NCBI RefSeq assembly: GCF_914271485.1
Contig: NZ_CAJZAG010000001.1
Coordinates: 186,001-250,000 of the forward strand
DNA: 64,000 nt
Source of the DNA: Cupriavidus pampae
GTDB taxonomy: Bacteria > Pseudomonadota > Gammaproteobacteria > Burkholderiales > Burkholderiaceae
Direction of reading: 5' to 3'
Made by a program: the position numbers and the translations under genes. The notes beneath the pieces were generated by a model. That model was not told the DNA's origin. It was given only the letters and a program-made list of their open reading frames with translations, and did no database searches. Below, one piece after another: positions 29,050-37,567 of this stretch; within the stretch, counting starts at the first letter, position 1, and the number at the start of each line of letters is the position of its first letter.

Positions 29050-31236
29050 ATGCCCGAGCAGGATCCCGTCACGCCAGCAGAACCCGCCGCCATCCAAGAC
29101 CCCCCCGCGCCTGGTAGCAATGCCGCCGAGGGGGCAGAGGAGCCGGCAGCCGTGTTCGATGCGCGGCCGATCATCGCGCGCCTGCCCGGTTTGCCCGGGG
29201 TCTATCGCTATTTTGATGCCGGCGGCAACGTGCTCTATGTGGGCAAGGCGCGTGACCTGAAGAAGCGCGTCTCGAGCTATTTCAACAAGACGCAGCTGTC
29301 GCCGCGGATTGCGTTGATGGTCGGCAAGATCGTGCGCATCGAGACCACCGTGGTGCGCACGGAAGCTGAAGCGCTGCTGCTCGAGAACAACCTGATCAAG
29401 GCGCTGGCGCCGCGGTACAACATCCTGTTCCGCGACGACAAGTCGTATCCGCTGCTCAAGCTGACCTCGCACAAGTTTCCGCGCATGGCGTACTACCGCG
29501 GCGCGACCGATCGCAAGCATCAGTATTTCGGACCGTTTCCGAGCGCGTATGCGGTGCGCGAGAGCATGCAGATCCTGCAGAAGGTGTTCCAGCTGCGCAC
29601 CTGCGAAGACACCGTGTTCAACAACCGCACGCGGCCGTGCCTGCTGCATCAGATCCATCGCTGCACCGCGCCGTGCGTGAACGCGATCAGCGAAGAGGAT
29701 TACGCACGCGATGTGAGTAATGCCGCGCGCTTTCTGCAAGGGCACGAGAACGAGGTGCTGGCGGCGCTGCAGGGCAAGATGGAAGCGCATGCGATGCAGC
29801 TCGAGTTCGAGCAGGCGGCCGCGGTGCGCGATCAGATCGGCGCACTGTCGACGGTGCTCAAGCGGCAGGCCGTGGAGGAAGTGGGGCAGGCGCGCGATAT
29901 CGATATTCTCGCGGTAGCCGTCGAAGGCGGACGCGCATGCGTGAACCTGGCGATGGTGCGCGGCGGTCGGCATCTGGGAGACAAGGCTTACTTCCCCGCG
30001 CATGCCGAAGAGGCGGCCGTGATCGTCGAGGATGGCGAGGACGGAGAGGAGGCGCTGGAGCTCGCAGTTGCCGACGCGCCCGAGGGCGCTGCCGTCGCCG
30101 ATGGTGAAGGGGTGGCTGAGGGGCCAGTCGAAAGTCAGGCCGAAGCTGGGCCGGCAGGTGCCAGCGCCGCAGCGTCCGGCGTGCGCTTATCGGTCGACCG
30201 CATCGCCGCGCGCGTGCTGTCGGCATTCATGATTCAGCACTACCTGGATCAAGGCGCGCCGCCGATCGTCGTGGTCAGCCACCTGCCCGCCGATGGCGCG
30301 GTGGTGGAGGCGCTGTCGATGCAGGCCGGCCGCAAGGTCGCGCTCGTCCGTCAGCCGCAGGGCCAGCGGCGCGCGTGGCTCGAAATGGCGCAGCAGGGCG
30401 CGGCACTGGCGTTATCGCGGCGGCTTGCGGAGCAGGGCAGTCAGCAGGCGCGCACGCGTGCGCTTGCCGAGACCATCGGTCTCGAGCTCGAGGACCTGGC
30501 CACGCTGCGCGTCGAATGCTTCGACATCAGCCATACCGCCGGTGAGGCAACACAGGCATCGTGCGTGGTGTTTCACCATCATGCGATGCAGAACGGCGAG
30601 TACCGGCGCTACAACATCAATGACATCACGCCCGGCGACGACTACGCGGCGATGCGTCAGGTGCTGACGCGCCGCTACCAAAAGCTCGTGGAGCAGATGC
30701 AGGAGGACGCGGGCGCCGAGCCTGCGGTGGCAGTCGCTGAAGGGGATGGCGCGGCGGACGCGGTGGAGGCGGCCGACCAGAAAAGCTCGCGTATGCCGCG
30801 CATCGTGCTGATCGATGGTGGCAAGGGGCAGGTCGAGGTGGCGCGTCAGGTGTTTGAAGAACTAGGCCTCGATATTGGCTTGCTGGTCGGTGTGGCCAAG
30901 GGCGAGGGGCGCAAGGTCGGGCTGGAGACGCTGGTGTTCGCGGACGGGCGGCCGTCGCTCGAACTCGGGCAGGGCAGCGCGGCACTGATGCTGGTGGCGC
31001 AGATCCGCGACGAGGCCCACCGCTTTGCCATTACGGGCATGCGGGCCAAGCGCGCCAAGGCGCGCACCACCTCGCGGCTGGAGGAAATTGAAGGCGTGGG
31101 CGCACGCCGGCGGCAGAAGCTGCTCACGCGCTTCGGCGGCCTGCGCGGCGTGGTCGCGGCCAGCATCGATGAGCTGGCGAGCGTGGAAGGTATTTCGCGC
31201 GGATTGGCCGAAGAGATCTATCGACAGCTGCATTGA
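29050..31236 (+). CDS. uvrC: Excinuclease ABC subunit C
   Basis: Makes both incisions in nucleotide excision repair. 728 aa against about 610 in E. coli. GIY-YIG nuclease domain at about 40-130 ([27 protein letters not shown]), UVR motif near 240-270, the C-terminal RNase-H-like endonuclease with [20 protein letters not shown] and IDGGKGQ, and HhH repeats ending [20 protein letters not shown]. The extra length comes from an acidic Pro/Ala N-terminal lead and two Ala/Glu/Gly-rich inserts at about 320-377 and 550-579. Upstream in-frame ATGs exist; 29050 is the most plausible. Confidence 0.95.
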   Translation: MPEQDPVTPAEPAAIQDPPAPGSNAAEGAEEPAAVFDARPIIARLPGLPGVYRYFDAGGNVLYVGKARDLKKRVSSYFNKTQLSPRIALMVGKIVRIETTVVRTEAEALLLENNLIKALAPRYNILFRDDKSYPLLKLTSHKFPRMAYYRGATDRKHQYFGPFPSAYAVRESMQILQKVFQLRTCEDTVFNNRTRPCLLHQIHRCTAPCVNAISEEDYARDVSNAARFLQGHENEVLAALQGKMEAHAMQLEFEQAAAVRDQIGALSTVLKRQAVEEVGQARDIDILAVAVEGGRACVNLAMVRGGRHLGDKAYFPAHAEEAAVIVEDGEDGEEALELAVADAPEGAAVADGEGVAEGPVESQAEAGPAGASAAASGVRLSVDRIAARVLSAFMIQHYLDQGAPPIVVVSHLPADGAVVEALSMQAGRKVALVRQPQGQRRAWLEMAQQGAALALSRRLAEQGSQQARTRALAETIGLELEDLATLRVECFDISHTAGEATQASCVVFHHHAMQNGEYRRYNINDITPGDDYAAMRQVLTRRYQKLVEQMQEDAGAEPAVAVAEGDGAADAVEAADQKSSRMPRIVLIDGGKGQVEVARQVFEELGLDIGLLVGVAKGEGRKVGLETLVFADGRPSLELGQGSAALMLVAQIRDEAHRFAITGMRAKRAKARTTSRLEEIEGVGARRRQKLLTRFGGLRGVVAASIDELASVEGISRGLAEEIYRQLH

Positions 31237-31372
31237 TCGCTACCGTGCGGCACGCGAACAAGTGTGAAGATCGCGTGCCGAAAGTTGCGAATTGGCATGC
31301 GATGGCGGAAATCGGCGACAATCGCGGCATTCCACCTTGACCGAACCGGCACACGCCGTCGCCCTCCGCTCC

Positions 31373-31972
31373 ATGCCACTGAACATTCCCATTCTGCTGA
31401 CCTGGCTTCGCGTGGCCATGATTCCTCTCGTCGTGGGCGTCTATTACCTGCCGGAGGCGTGGATGCCGATGCCAATGAAGAATGTCACGGCGGCAACGTT
31501 CTTCATCATCGCGGCGGTGACCGACTGGCTCGATGGCTTTCTGGCCCGACGCTGGAATCAGACTTCGGCATTCGGTGCGTTTCTCGATCCGGTGGCGGAC
31601 AAGCTCATGGTGACCGCTGCGTTGCTGTCGCTGCTGGCGCTGGGCCGCGTGGCCGATCTGATCGCGCTGGTGATCATCGGTCGCGAGATCACGATCTCCG
31701 CGCTGCGCGAGTGGATGGCGCAGATCGGCGCATCGCGTAGCGTGGCCGTGAATTTCCTCGGCAAGCTGAAGACCATGGTGCAGATGATCGCGATTCCACT
31801 GCTGCTGTTCCATGACTCGCTGTTCGGCTTCGATGCATCGGTGCTTGGTGCCTGGATGATCTATGTTGCCGCGGTGCTCACGCTGTGGTCGATGATCTAC
31901 TACATGAAGCTCGCCTGGCCGCAGATTCGCGAGCGCGCCAATGTCGTGAGTGGGGCACGCACGCAAAAGTAA
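31373..31972 (+). CDS. pgsA: CDP-diacylglycerol-glycerol-3-phosphate 3-phosphatidyltransferase
   Basis: Membrane enzyme that makes phosphatidylglycerol phosphate. 199 aa with about five membrane segments. The CDP-alcohol phosphotransferase motif is complete: DWLDGFLARR followed by GAFLDPVADK, giving the four catalytic Asp residues. ATG at 31373; the frame opens 27 codons earlier within the uvrC-pgsA gap, unlike the family. Standard position downstream of uvrC and upstream of tRNA genes (uvrC-pgsA-tRNA-Gly), as in E. coli. Confidence 0.96.
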   Translation: MPLNIPILLTWLRVAMIPLVVGVYYLPEAWMPMPMKNVTAATFFIIAAVTDWLDGFLARRWNQTSAFGAFLDPVADKLMVTAALLSLLALGRVADLIALVIIGREITISALREWMAQIGASRSVAVNFLGKLKTMVQMIAIPLLLFHDSLFGFDASVLGAWMIYVAAVLTLWSMIYYMKLAWPQIRERANVVSGARTQK

Positions 31973-32111
31973 ATTCGATGCAAAAAGTTGTTGACGAGCC
32001 GATTCGATATTGCAATAATCTCGTTCTCGCTGCTGACGACGAAAGCGAATCGCGCAAGATTAGCTGGTTTTAGTGTCGTAATGAAGCAAGATGATGCGTA
32101 GTTAAAAGGTA

Positions 32112-32140
32112 TTGCGCGATTGTCTGCTTTTCGGTAGTAT
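32112..32140 (+). promoter_or_regulatory. Promoter of the tRNA-Gly/Cys operon
   Basis: TTGCGC at 32112-32117 and TAGTAT at 32135-32140, spacing 17 bp, ending 10 bp before the first tRNA-Gly. GC-rich bases follow the -10 box, as in stringently controlled stable-RNA promoters. Confidence 0.75.
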
Positions 32141-32150
32141 GCAGGACCCT

Positions 32151-32226
32151 GCGGGAGTAGCTCAGTTGGTAGAGCGCAACCTTGCCAAGGTTGAGGTCGC
32201 GAGTTCGAGCCTCGTCTCCCGCTCCA
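32151..32226 (+). tRNA. tRNA-Gly(GCC), copy 1
   Basis: 76 nt including encoded CCA. Acceptor GCGGGAG/CTCCCGC, anticodon loop CTTGCCAAG (GCC), T arm GAGTTCGAGCCTC. Confidence 0.97.
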
Positions 32227-32283
32227 GGTTTAGTTGTTCGACGGATGGCATACGCTGTCGGGCATGTAGTTAGCAAGTCGTAT

Positions 32284-32359
32284 GCGGGAGTAGCTCAGTT
32301 GGTAGAGCGCAACCTTGCCAAGGTTGAGGTCGCGAGTTCGAGCCTCGTCTCCCGCTCCA
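32284..32359 (+). tRNA. tRNA-Gly(GCC), copy 2
   Basis: Identical over all 76 nt to the copy at 32151-32226, 57 bp downstream. Tandem duplicate raising gene dosage of the major glycine tRNA. Confidence 0.97.
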
Positions 32360-32368
32360 AATCCCCAA

Positions 32369-32442
32369 GGCGGGGTGGCAGAGTGGTTATGCAGCGGCCT
32401 GCAAAGCCGTGTACGCCGGTTCGATTCCGACCTCCGCCTCCA
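32369..32442 (+). tRNA. tRNA-Cys(GCA)
   Basis: 74 nt with encoded CCA; acceptor GGCGGGG-type, anticodon loop CTGCAAA (GCA), T arm with GGTTCGATTCC. Nine bases after tRNA-Gly copy 2, so one transcript. Confidence 0.96.
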
Positions 32443-32455
32443 AGTGTTTGCCGAT

Positions 32456-32481
32456 CGGCGTCGCGAAAGCGACGCCGTTTT
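32456..32481 (+). terminator. Terminator of the tRNA operon
   Basis: Perfect stem CGGCGTCGC/GCGACGCCG with a GAAA tetraloop, then four T. Confidence 0.9.
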
Positions 32482-32510
32482 GCATTGGTGCTCCGTATTC
32501 GCTCGACATT

Positions 32511-32539
32511 TGCGCTGGGTTTGCGCTGGGTTTGCGCAG
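32511..32539. repeat. 11-bp tandem repeat, 2.5 copies
   Basis: TGCGCTGGGTT at 32511-32521 and 32522-32532 followed by a partial copy. It lies between the tRNA terminator and the end of the LysR gene. Confidence 0.7.
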
Positions 32540-32546
32540 TGTTCGC

Positions 32547-33464
32547 TCAGGTGCCGATCGCCGGCGCTGCGGCACGCAGATACTCGCTGAACGCCAGCAA
32601 TCCCTGCGTCGGGTATTTATCCTGATGGACCACCAACTGCAGCGGCCGAATGACTTTCGGCAAACCTTCGCGCAGCGGCATCAGCAGACCGCGTTCGATC
32701 TCATCACGCACCACGTGCAATGACAGGCAGCTCACGCCGAAGCCGCTCATGACCGCGCGCTTGATGGCTTCCGCATTGCCCAGTTCGAGCGCATAACGCA
32801 GGGTGCCAAGCACCGGTACCAGTCGTGACTCGATGATCTCGCGTGTGCCCGAACCCGGTTCGCGCACGATCCAGTCGGCTTCCCGCAGCATGTCGTGCAG
32901 GGTCTCCGGCTGCTCCGCACCCATCGCGAGCGGATGCGATGGGCCCACCACCACCACCATTTCATCGTCACACCAATGCACGCTGCGCAGTTCGCGCTCG
33001 TGGCTTGTGCCTTCGATCAGACCGATATCGGCTTCGAACTGCAACAGGGACTGCAGCACGTCGCGTGTATTGCCGATGCGCAGGTCGAGCGTGCAGGGCG
33101 CCGACTGCGCGTTGCGGAAGCCTGCCAGCAGCGTGGGCAGTAGATAGCTGCCGATGGTGTTGCTGGCGGCGATGCGCAAGGCCACGCCGCTCTGCGCGGC
33201 GAAGCGTTCGAGTTCGTGCGCCTGATCGAGCAGCGAGAGTGCGCGTGGAAAGAACTGCCGGCCCGACTCGTTGATGCTGAGGCGCCGCGCCACGCGATCG
33301 AACAGGGGGCCGTAGAGCGCGCGCTCGAGTTCGGCGAGCGAGGCGCTGACCGCCGATTGCGACATCGACAGCGCTTCCGCCGCGGCAATCGTGCTGCCGT
33401 GCTGGGCCACGGCCACGAACACGGAGAGTTGGCGGAGCGTCAGGCGAAGTGGGCGGTATTCCAT
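32547..33464 (-). CDS. LysR-type transcriptional regulator (YeiE-like)
   Basis: 305 aa. N-terminal winged helix-turn-helix (about 8-65) with LSVFVAVAQHGSTIAAAEALSMSQSAVSASLAELE split over two helices, and a periplasmic-binding-like effector domain after about residue 90. Divergent from the YeiH-type transporter gene 33571-34704, the arrangement of YeiE/YeiH (sulfite-linked) in enterobacteria, so it most likely controls that gene. The 106-bp spacer holds an inverted repeat (see 33479-33518). The ligand is inferred only. Confidence 0.9.
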   Translation of the reverse strand: MEYRPLRLTLRQLSVFVAVAQHGSTIAAAEALSMSQSAVSASLAELERALYGPLFDRVARRLSINESGRQFFPRALSLLDQAHELERFAAQSGVALRIAASNTIGSYLLPTLLAGFRNAQSAPCTLDLRIGNTRDVLQSLLQFEADIGLIEGTSHERELRSVHWCDDEMVVVVGPSHPLAMGAEQPETLHDMLREADWIVREPGSGTREIIESRLVPVLGTLRYALELGNAEAIKRAVMSGFGVSCLSLHVVRDEIERGLLMPLREGLPKVIRPLQLVVHQDKYPTQGLLAFSEYLRAAAPAIGT

Positions 33465-33478
33465 GGGATCTATCGATA

Positions 33479-33518
33479 AATCAGTTAAGACATAACGATA
33501 TTACCCGTTTTACTGATT
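33479..33518. promoter_or_regulatory. Candidate LysR operator between the divergent genes
   Basis: AATCAGT at 33479-33485 and ACTGATT at 33512-33518 form a perfect 7-bp inverted repeat, in an A+T-rich spacer much poorer in G+C than its surroundings. The wide spacing suits a LysR tetramer with recognition and activation sites, but binding is not shown. Confidence 0.45.
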
Positions 33519-33570
33519 GAGAGGCGAACACTACGCTTACGGGCAACGATGCAGATTTCCCCCACCTGCC

Positions 33571-34704
33571 ATGTCCTCGAACCCGATTCCCGCTCCTGCC
33601 ACATCACACCAATCCACGTCCCCCGCCACGCCCGCCGCGCCAGTCGGGCCGACCTGGGCGATGCGTCTGATCGCGCTGTTGCCACTCGGCGGCATCGCGT
33701 GGCTGATGATGACGCTGGCAGAGCATCCGGCGGTGTCGCGCTACGGTCTGAGCGCGCTCACGCTGGCCATGTGCGCCGGCATGGTGGCGGCCAACACGAT
33801 GCCGCGCCATTGGCTGGCGCCGCTGGGTCCGGGCATGCAGCTTGCGCGCCATCATCTGCTGCGTCTTGGTGTGGCGCTGTATGGTCTGCGGCTGACGTTC
33901 GGTGCCATCGCCGCGCTCGGTGCCGCCGGCGTCGTGGTGCCGCTGACAATGCTGGTAGCGACTCTGCTGCTCGGTACCTGGGTCGGGACGACGTGGTTCG
34001 GCCTGTCGCGGCGTGAAGCGATTCTCGTGAGCGCGGGCAGCGCGGTGTGCGGTGCGGCGGCGGCCATCGCCGTGTCGTCCGTGGTGCGGACCGATGATCG
34101 TCAGACGGCGGTGGCGGTTGCCACCGTGGTGTTGTTCGGCACGGTCGGCATGTTGCTGTATCCGTGGTTGTATGAACTGGCGACACAACACTGGCATCTG
34201 GCCATCACGGAACGTGCCTTTGGCATCTTCACTGGCGCGACGCTGCATGAGGTGGCGCAGGTCATCGCATCGGGCAAGATGGTCAGCGATGCGACCGCCG
34301 ATGCGGCGGTGGTGGCCAAGATGGTGCGCGTGCTCGCACTGGGTCCACTACTGCTGATCATGGCGCTGTGGCCGCAGCGCAGCGAGGGCGGCACCGAGGG
34401 TGGCAAGTGCGAGGCGCAGGCACCGCAACGCGACTGGCGTGCGCTGCTGCGCGCGGTGCCATGGTTCGCGCTCGGCTTCGTGGCCGTAATGGCGCTGAAC
34501 TCGGCGCAGCTGGTGCCGCAGGACTGGAAGACGCCGCTGATCGCGCTCGATAACTGGCTGCTCGCGTGCGCGATGCTCGCGATTGGCCTGCATACGCGTA
34601 TCGGGGATCTGCTGCGCGCGGGCCGCAAGCCGTTGGGCCTGGCTGCCGTGCTGTTCCTGTTTCTGATGGTGGGCGGTGCGCTGCTTTGCTACGTCGTGAT
34701 CTGA
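33571..34704 (+). CDS. yeiH: UPF0324/YeiH family membrane transporter
   Basis: 377-aa inner-membrane protein with about ten hydrophobic segments. Family signatures: LRLGVALYGLRLTFGAIAALG, the SAGSAVCGAAAAIAVSSVV loop and GIFTGATLHEVAQVIASG. The family is annotated as putative sulfate exporter and is tied to taurine/sulfite use in several bacteria; direct transport evidence is limited. The first 40 residues are a Ser/Thr/Pro-rich cytoplasmic lead. Divergent from the LysR gene. Confidence 0.88.
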   Translation: MSSNPIPAPATSHQSTSPATPAAPVGPTWAMRLIALLPLGGIAWLMMTLAEHPAVSRYGLSALTLAMCAGMVAANTMPRHWLAPLGPGMQLARHHLLRLGVALYGLRLTFGAIAALGAAGVVVPLTMLVATLLLGTWVGTTWFGLSRREAILVSAGSAVCGAAAAIAVSSVVRTDDRQTAVAVATVVLFGTVGMLLYPWLYELATQHWHLAITERAFGIFTGATLHEVAQVIASGKMVSDATADAAVVAKMVRVLALGPLLLIMALWPQRSEGGTEGGKCEAQAPQRDWRALLRAVPWFALGFVAVMALNSAQLVPQDWKTPLIALDNWLLACAMLAIGLHTRIGDLLRAGRKPLGLAAVLFLFLMVGGALLCYVVI

Positions 34705-34760
34705 ACCAGGTGATTGAAGACGAGGGGGCGAGGGGGCGAGGGAGGTTGCTGGTGCGAGGA

Positions 34761-34847
34761 TGGTGCGGCCGACGGGGGTCGAACCCGTAAGCCCGTAAGA
34801 GCGGCAGATTTTAAGTCTGCTGAGTCTACCAATTTCTCCACGGCCGC
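34761..34847 (-). tRNA. tRNA-Leu(TAA)
   Basis: 87 nt on the minus strand with encoded CCA. Acceptor GCGGCCG/CGGCCGC, anticodon TAA in ACTTAAAAT, long class II variable arm. Confidence 0.95.
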
Positions 34848-34935
34848 ATGGCAAGCCCGACATTGTGGTGGCTTAGCCGCGACTCTGCAAGCTCGCGCTG
34901 GTTCCCGGACGTTCATCGCGTGCAAGTGACGTCGC

Positions 34936-34998
34936 TGTTACCGGCGGTAACAATGTAGCGAGTGCGGTTGCACCTGAAAGTTTACCGAGCGCTAAAAT
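34936..34998 (+). promoter_or_regulatory. Promoter region of the PxPV-type gene with a palindrome
   Basis: TTGCAC at 34968-34973 and TAAAAT at 34993-34998 (19-bp spacer) precede the gene at 35035. Fifteen bases upstream is the palindrome TGTTACCGGCGGTAACA (34936-34952), a candidate operator. Confidence 0.5.
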
Positions 34999-35034
34999 AC
35001 GCCTCATCAAAGCTCACTTTACGAGGCAACGATC

Positions 35035-35385
35035 ATGAAACGCTGGTTCCTTGCAGCATTTGGTGTGGCCGCCGCGCTGGCGTCTGGCGCTGCAATGGCC
35101 CGTGTGAACGTGGATCTCGCGATCGGCGTCCCCGGTGTCGTCGTTGGCGGCCCTCCCGCTTACTACCCGCCCGCGCCTGTCTACTACGCCCCGCCTCCGC
35201 CGGTCGTGGTGGCGCCTGCTCCCGTCTACTACGGCCCGCCGCCTGTGGTGGTGCGTCCGGCTCCGGTCTACTACGGCCCGGGCTACTATCGGGGCCCCCG
35301 TTACTACTACGGCCCTGGCTATGGCGGTGGCTACGGCTATCGCGGCCACGGCGGTTACGGCGGTGGCCATCACCACCATCACTGA
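35035..35385 (+). CDS. Exported Pro/Tyr-rich repeat protein (PxPV-repeat-like)
   Basis: 116-aa protein of unknown function. Signal peptide MKRWFLAAFGVAAALASGAAMA is cleaved about residue 22. The mature part is made of short repeats such as APVYYGP and PPVVV, then a Gly/Tyr-rich stretch (GPGYGGGYGYRGHGGYGGG) and five terminal His residues. It resembles the PxPV-repeat surface proteins of beta-proteobacteria; the His-rich tail could bind metal, which is inference. Single-gene unit with its own promoter and terminator. Confidence 0.8.
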   Translation: MKRWFLAAFGVAAALASGAAMARVNVDLAIGVPGVVVGGPPAYYPPAPVYYAPPPPVVVAPAPVYYGPPPVVVRPAPVYYGPGYYRGPRYYYGPGYGGGYGYRGHGGYGGGHHHHH

Positions 35386-35407
35386 TTGAAAAATCGGTAT
35401 CGTGCAA

Positions 35408-35432
35408 AGAGCCCCTGCGGGGGCTCTTTTGT
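35408..35432 (+). terminator. Terminator after the PxPV-like gene
   Basis: Stem AGAGCCCC/GGGGCTCT with loop TGCG (35408-35427), followed by TTTTGTTTT. Confidence 0.88.
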
Positions 35433-35535
35433 TTTGGGCGCACGGTTTCTTACGGCACCGCGTCAGTGAATTCTGACATTCGATGAATGAAGATTGCGCG
35501 TGTCGGTTCCGGGAAAAATTCGTCGCTCAATTTAT

Positions 35536-35552
35536 TTGATCAGACCGATCAA
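35536..35552. promoter_or_regulatory. Palindromic site upstream of the DG-repeat exported protein
   Basis: TTGATCAGACCGATCAA: 6-bp arms with a 5-bp centre, in A+T-rich DNA 109 bp before the gene at 35661. Looks like a dimeric repressor operator; the regulator is unknown. Confidence 0.45.
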
Positions 35553-35660
35553 TCACACTGGCTGAGACGGTCAGGGTTTCCACCTACACTGCTTTCGTGA
35601 CATCGCTGCTGCACTGCAACGATGCCGTGTCACCAACGACAGCACAAAGAGGATTCCCAA

Positions 35661-35930
35661 ATGACTATCAAACGCATCGCTACCGCAGCTGCTTCCGTCG
35701 CGCTTCTCGCACTGGGTGCGGCCTCCGCTTCAGCCTTTGCCGCTCCTGTGAATGCCGACAACCTGTTTGCCGCCGCTGGGCGTGTCTCCGCACCCGATCC
35801 GTACACCGACGGCGCTCGTATCAGCAATCGCGATGGCTACGTTCCCGATGGCGCTCATGGCCAGGCCGATCCGTTCACCGACGGTTCGCGCGTGACCGAT
35901 CGTCGCGACTCGTTCACCGACGGCGCCTGA
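35661..35930 (+). CDS. Small exported protein with D-P-F/Y-T-D-G repeats
   Basis: 89 aa, function unknown. Signal peptide of about 27 residues (KRIATAAASVALLALGAASASAFA). The mature 60 residues repeat the pattern DPYTDGARISNRD, then DPFTDGSRVTDRRD and a final SFTDGA, giving a highly acidic, Asp/Gly-rich chain that could bind calcium or another cation (inference). Shine-Dalgarno AGAGGA precedes ATG 35661. It has its own terminator and a palindrome upstream. Confidence 0.78.
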   Translation: MTIKRIATAAASVALLALGAASASAFAAPVNADNLFAAAGRVSAPDPYTDGARISNRDGYVPDGAHGQADPFTDGSRVTDRRDSFTDGA

Positions 35931-35951
35931 GCACGGTTTCATCCCGATCGG

Positions 35952-35980
35952 AAAAGCCCGCCATCTGGCGGGCTTTTTTT
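35952..35980 (+). terminator. Terminator after the DG-repeat gene
   Basis: AAAAGCCCGCCA, two-base loop, TGGCGGGCTTTTTTT: near-perfect stem with seven T. Confidence 0.9.
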
Positions 35981-36090
35981 GTGCGATGTTCGCGAGCGGC
36001 GGCACGATCGATGGCGCATTGCCACGGGTACCCCGCACACTGCACGATATACTGCGGCCTCGACCTTGATGACACACCTTAGGAGAGGGT

Positions 36091-36498
36091 ATGCAGCAAA
36101 AGACCGTACTGACAGCTGATGACGTGAAGAAGATTGTTGCGGCCGCGGAGGCGGAAGCCAAGCTTCATAGCTGGGCTGTCACGATCGCCGTGGTGGACGA
36201 TGGCGGCCATCCGCTGGCTCTGCAACGACTCGACGGCGTGGCACCGATCTCGGCATACATCGCCACCGAGAAGGCACGCACGGCCGCAATGGGTCGCCGC
36301 GAGTCCAAGATCTACGAAGACATGATCAACAACGGTCGCTACTCGTTTATGACCGCGCCGAACCTGCAAGGCATGCTGGAAGGCGGCGTGCCTATCGTCG
36401 TCAATGGCCAGTACGTCGGTGCCGTGGGCGTGTCGGGCGTGAAGTCGACCGAAGACGCGCAGATCGCGCGCGCCGGCATCGCCGCACTCGGCGTCTGA
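36091..36498 (+). CDS. GlcG/HbpS-like (DUF336) protein
   Basis: 135 aa, family of GlcG (glycolate operon) and HbpS (extracellular heme-binding). Family features: LTADDVKKIVAAAEAEAKLH, VAVVDDGGHPLALQRLDG-type strand (here IAVVDDGGHPLALQRLDG), TEKARTAA, and the closing GAVGVSGVKSTEDAQIARAGI. No signal peptide is seen, so it should be cytoplasmic. The heme link is suggestive because hemP and tonB genes are next door, but that is inference. Shine-Dalgarno AGGAGAGGG. Confidence 0.88.
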   Translation: MQQKTVLTADDVKKIVAAAEAEAKLHSWAVTIAVVDDGGHPLALQRLDGVAPISAYIATEKARTAAMGRRESKIYEDMINNGRYSFMTAPNLQGMLEGGVPIVVNGQYVGAVGVSGVKSTEDAQIARAGIAALGV

Positions 36499-36508
36499 GC
36501 TGAAATGA

Positions 36509-36540
36509 AAAACCCCGCGGACGCAATGTCCGCGGGGTCG
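36509..36540 (-). terminator. Terminator of hemP
   Basis: CCCCGCGGAC/GTCCGCGGGG (36513-36537) with a 5-base loop; the A run on its left gives a U tract only on the minus transcript, so it serves hemP mainly. Confidence 0.8.
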
Positions 36541-36562
36541 TTGTCGCTCGGATCCGGAGCCC

Positions 36563-36889
36563 TTACTTCGTCAGGATCAACTTCCCATAGCGCGTGATGC
36601 GCAGCGTGTAGGTGTCGCCGTTATGCAGGATCGGCAGCGTCGTCGCGCCTTGCATCAGCGATTCCAGCGCCATGGCCGGTGCCGTCGTTTGCGGGGCGGG
36701 GGCCACGGTCTCCGCGCGCATCAGCGCTTCCAGGCGGGCGGGCAGGGCGGCAACCGCGGAGCGGACCGAAGCCATGGCCGACGGTGCCTCGCGACGGGGC
36801 TGCTGCGGGGCAACCTCCACGCGACGAAGCGACAGACGGCGACGCGAGACTTCTCGCGGTTGCTGCATTGGCAGGCTGAGAGTGCTCAT
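36563..36889 (-). CDS. hemP: Hemin uptake protein HemP, with long N-terminal extension
   Basis: 108 aa. The last 35 residues (MQGATTLPILHNGDTYTLRI, then TRYGKLILTK) are the conserved HemP domain, usually a protein of only about 60 aa. HemP is needed for heme uptake and in Burkholderia acts in expression of the heme receptor. The N-terminal 70 residues are Arg/Ala/Pro-rich and apparently disordered. ATG 36889 was chosen over an in-frame codon 22 residues upstream since GAGAAGAAC precedes it. A Fur box lies about 106 bp upstream. Confidence 0.85.
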   Translation of the reverse strand: MSTLSLPMQQPREVSRRRLSLRRVEVAPQQPRREAPSAMASVRSAVAALPARLEALMRAETVAPAPQTTAPAMALESLMQGATTLPILHNGDTYTLRITRYGKLILTK

Positions 36890-36994
36890 GTTCTTCTCCG
36901 CAGATTGATCCCCGAATGGATCCAGTGATCGATTGAAATGGGTCGTTGGGCGCAAGCCTCAGACAGCGAATGGTTGCGCGATGGAATGGATCTT

Positions 36995-37014
36995 AAATGA
37001 GAACCGTTATCATT
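36995..37014 (-). promoter_or_regulatory. Fur box upstream of hemP
   Basis: On the minus strand AATGATAACGGTTCTCATTT matches the Fur pattern of GATAAT-like hexamers in inverted order at about 13 of 19 positions. It would repress hemP in iron-replete cells. Confidence 0.7.
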
Positions 37015-37066
37015 ACAAGCGTGTTCACATGCATTTACACGATTGTTTGATCGCGCACCAGGAAAC

Positions 37067-37097
37067 AAAAAAGGGCATCCATGTGGATGCCCTTTTT
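37067..37097 (-). terminator. Terminator of the tonB-exbB-exbD operon
   Basis: Stem AAAAAAGGGCATCC/GGATGCCCTTTTT around loop ATGT; A and T runs on both sides make it work on the minus transcript after exbD. Confidence 0.9.
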
Positions 37098-37124
37098 CGG
37101 GGTGCGAAACCTGCCTGAGCGTGC

Positions 37125-37538
<414 letters not shown>

Positions 37539-37567
37539 GATGTATTCCTTGTAGCTGGCCGTGCGGC

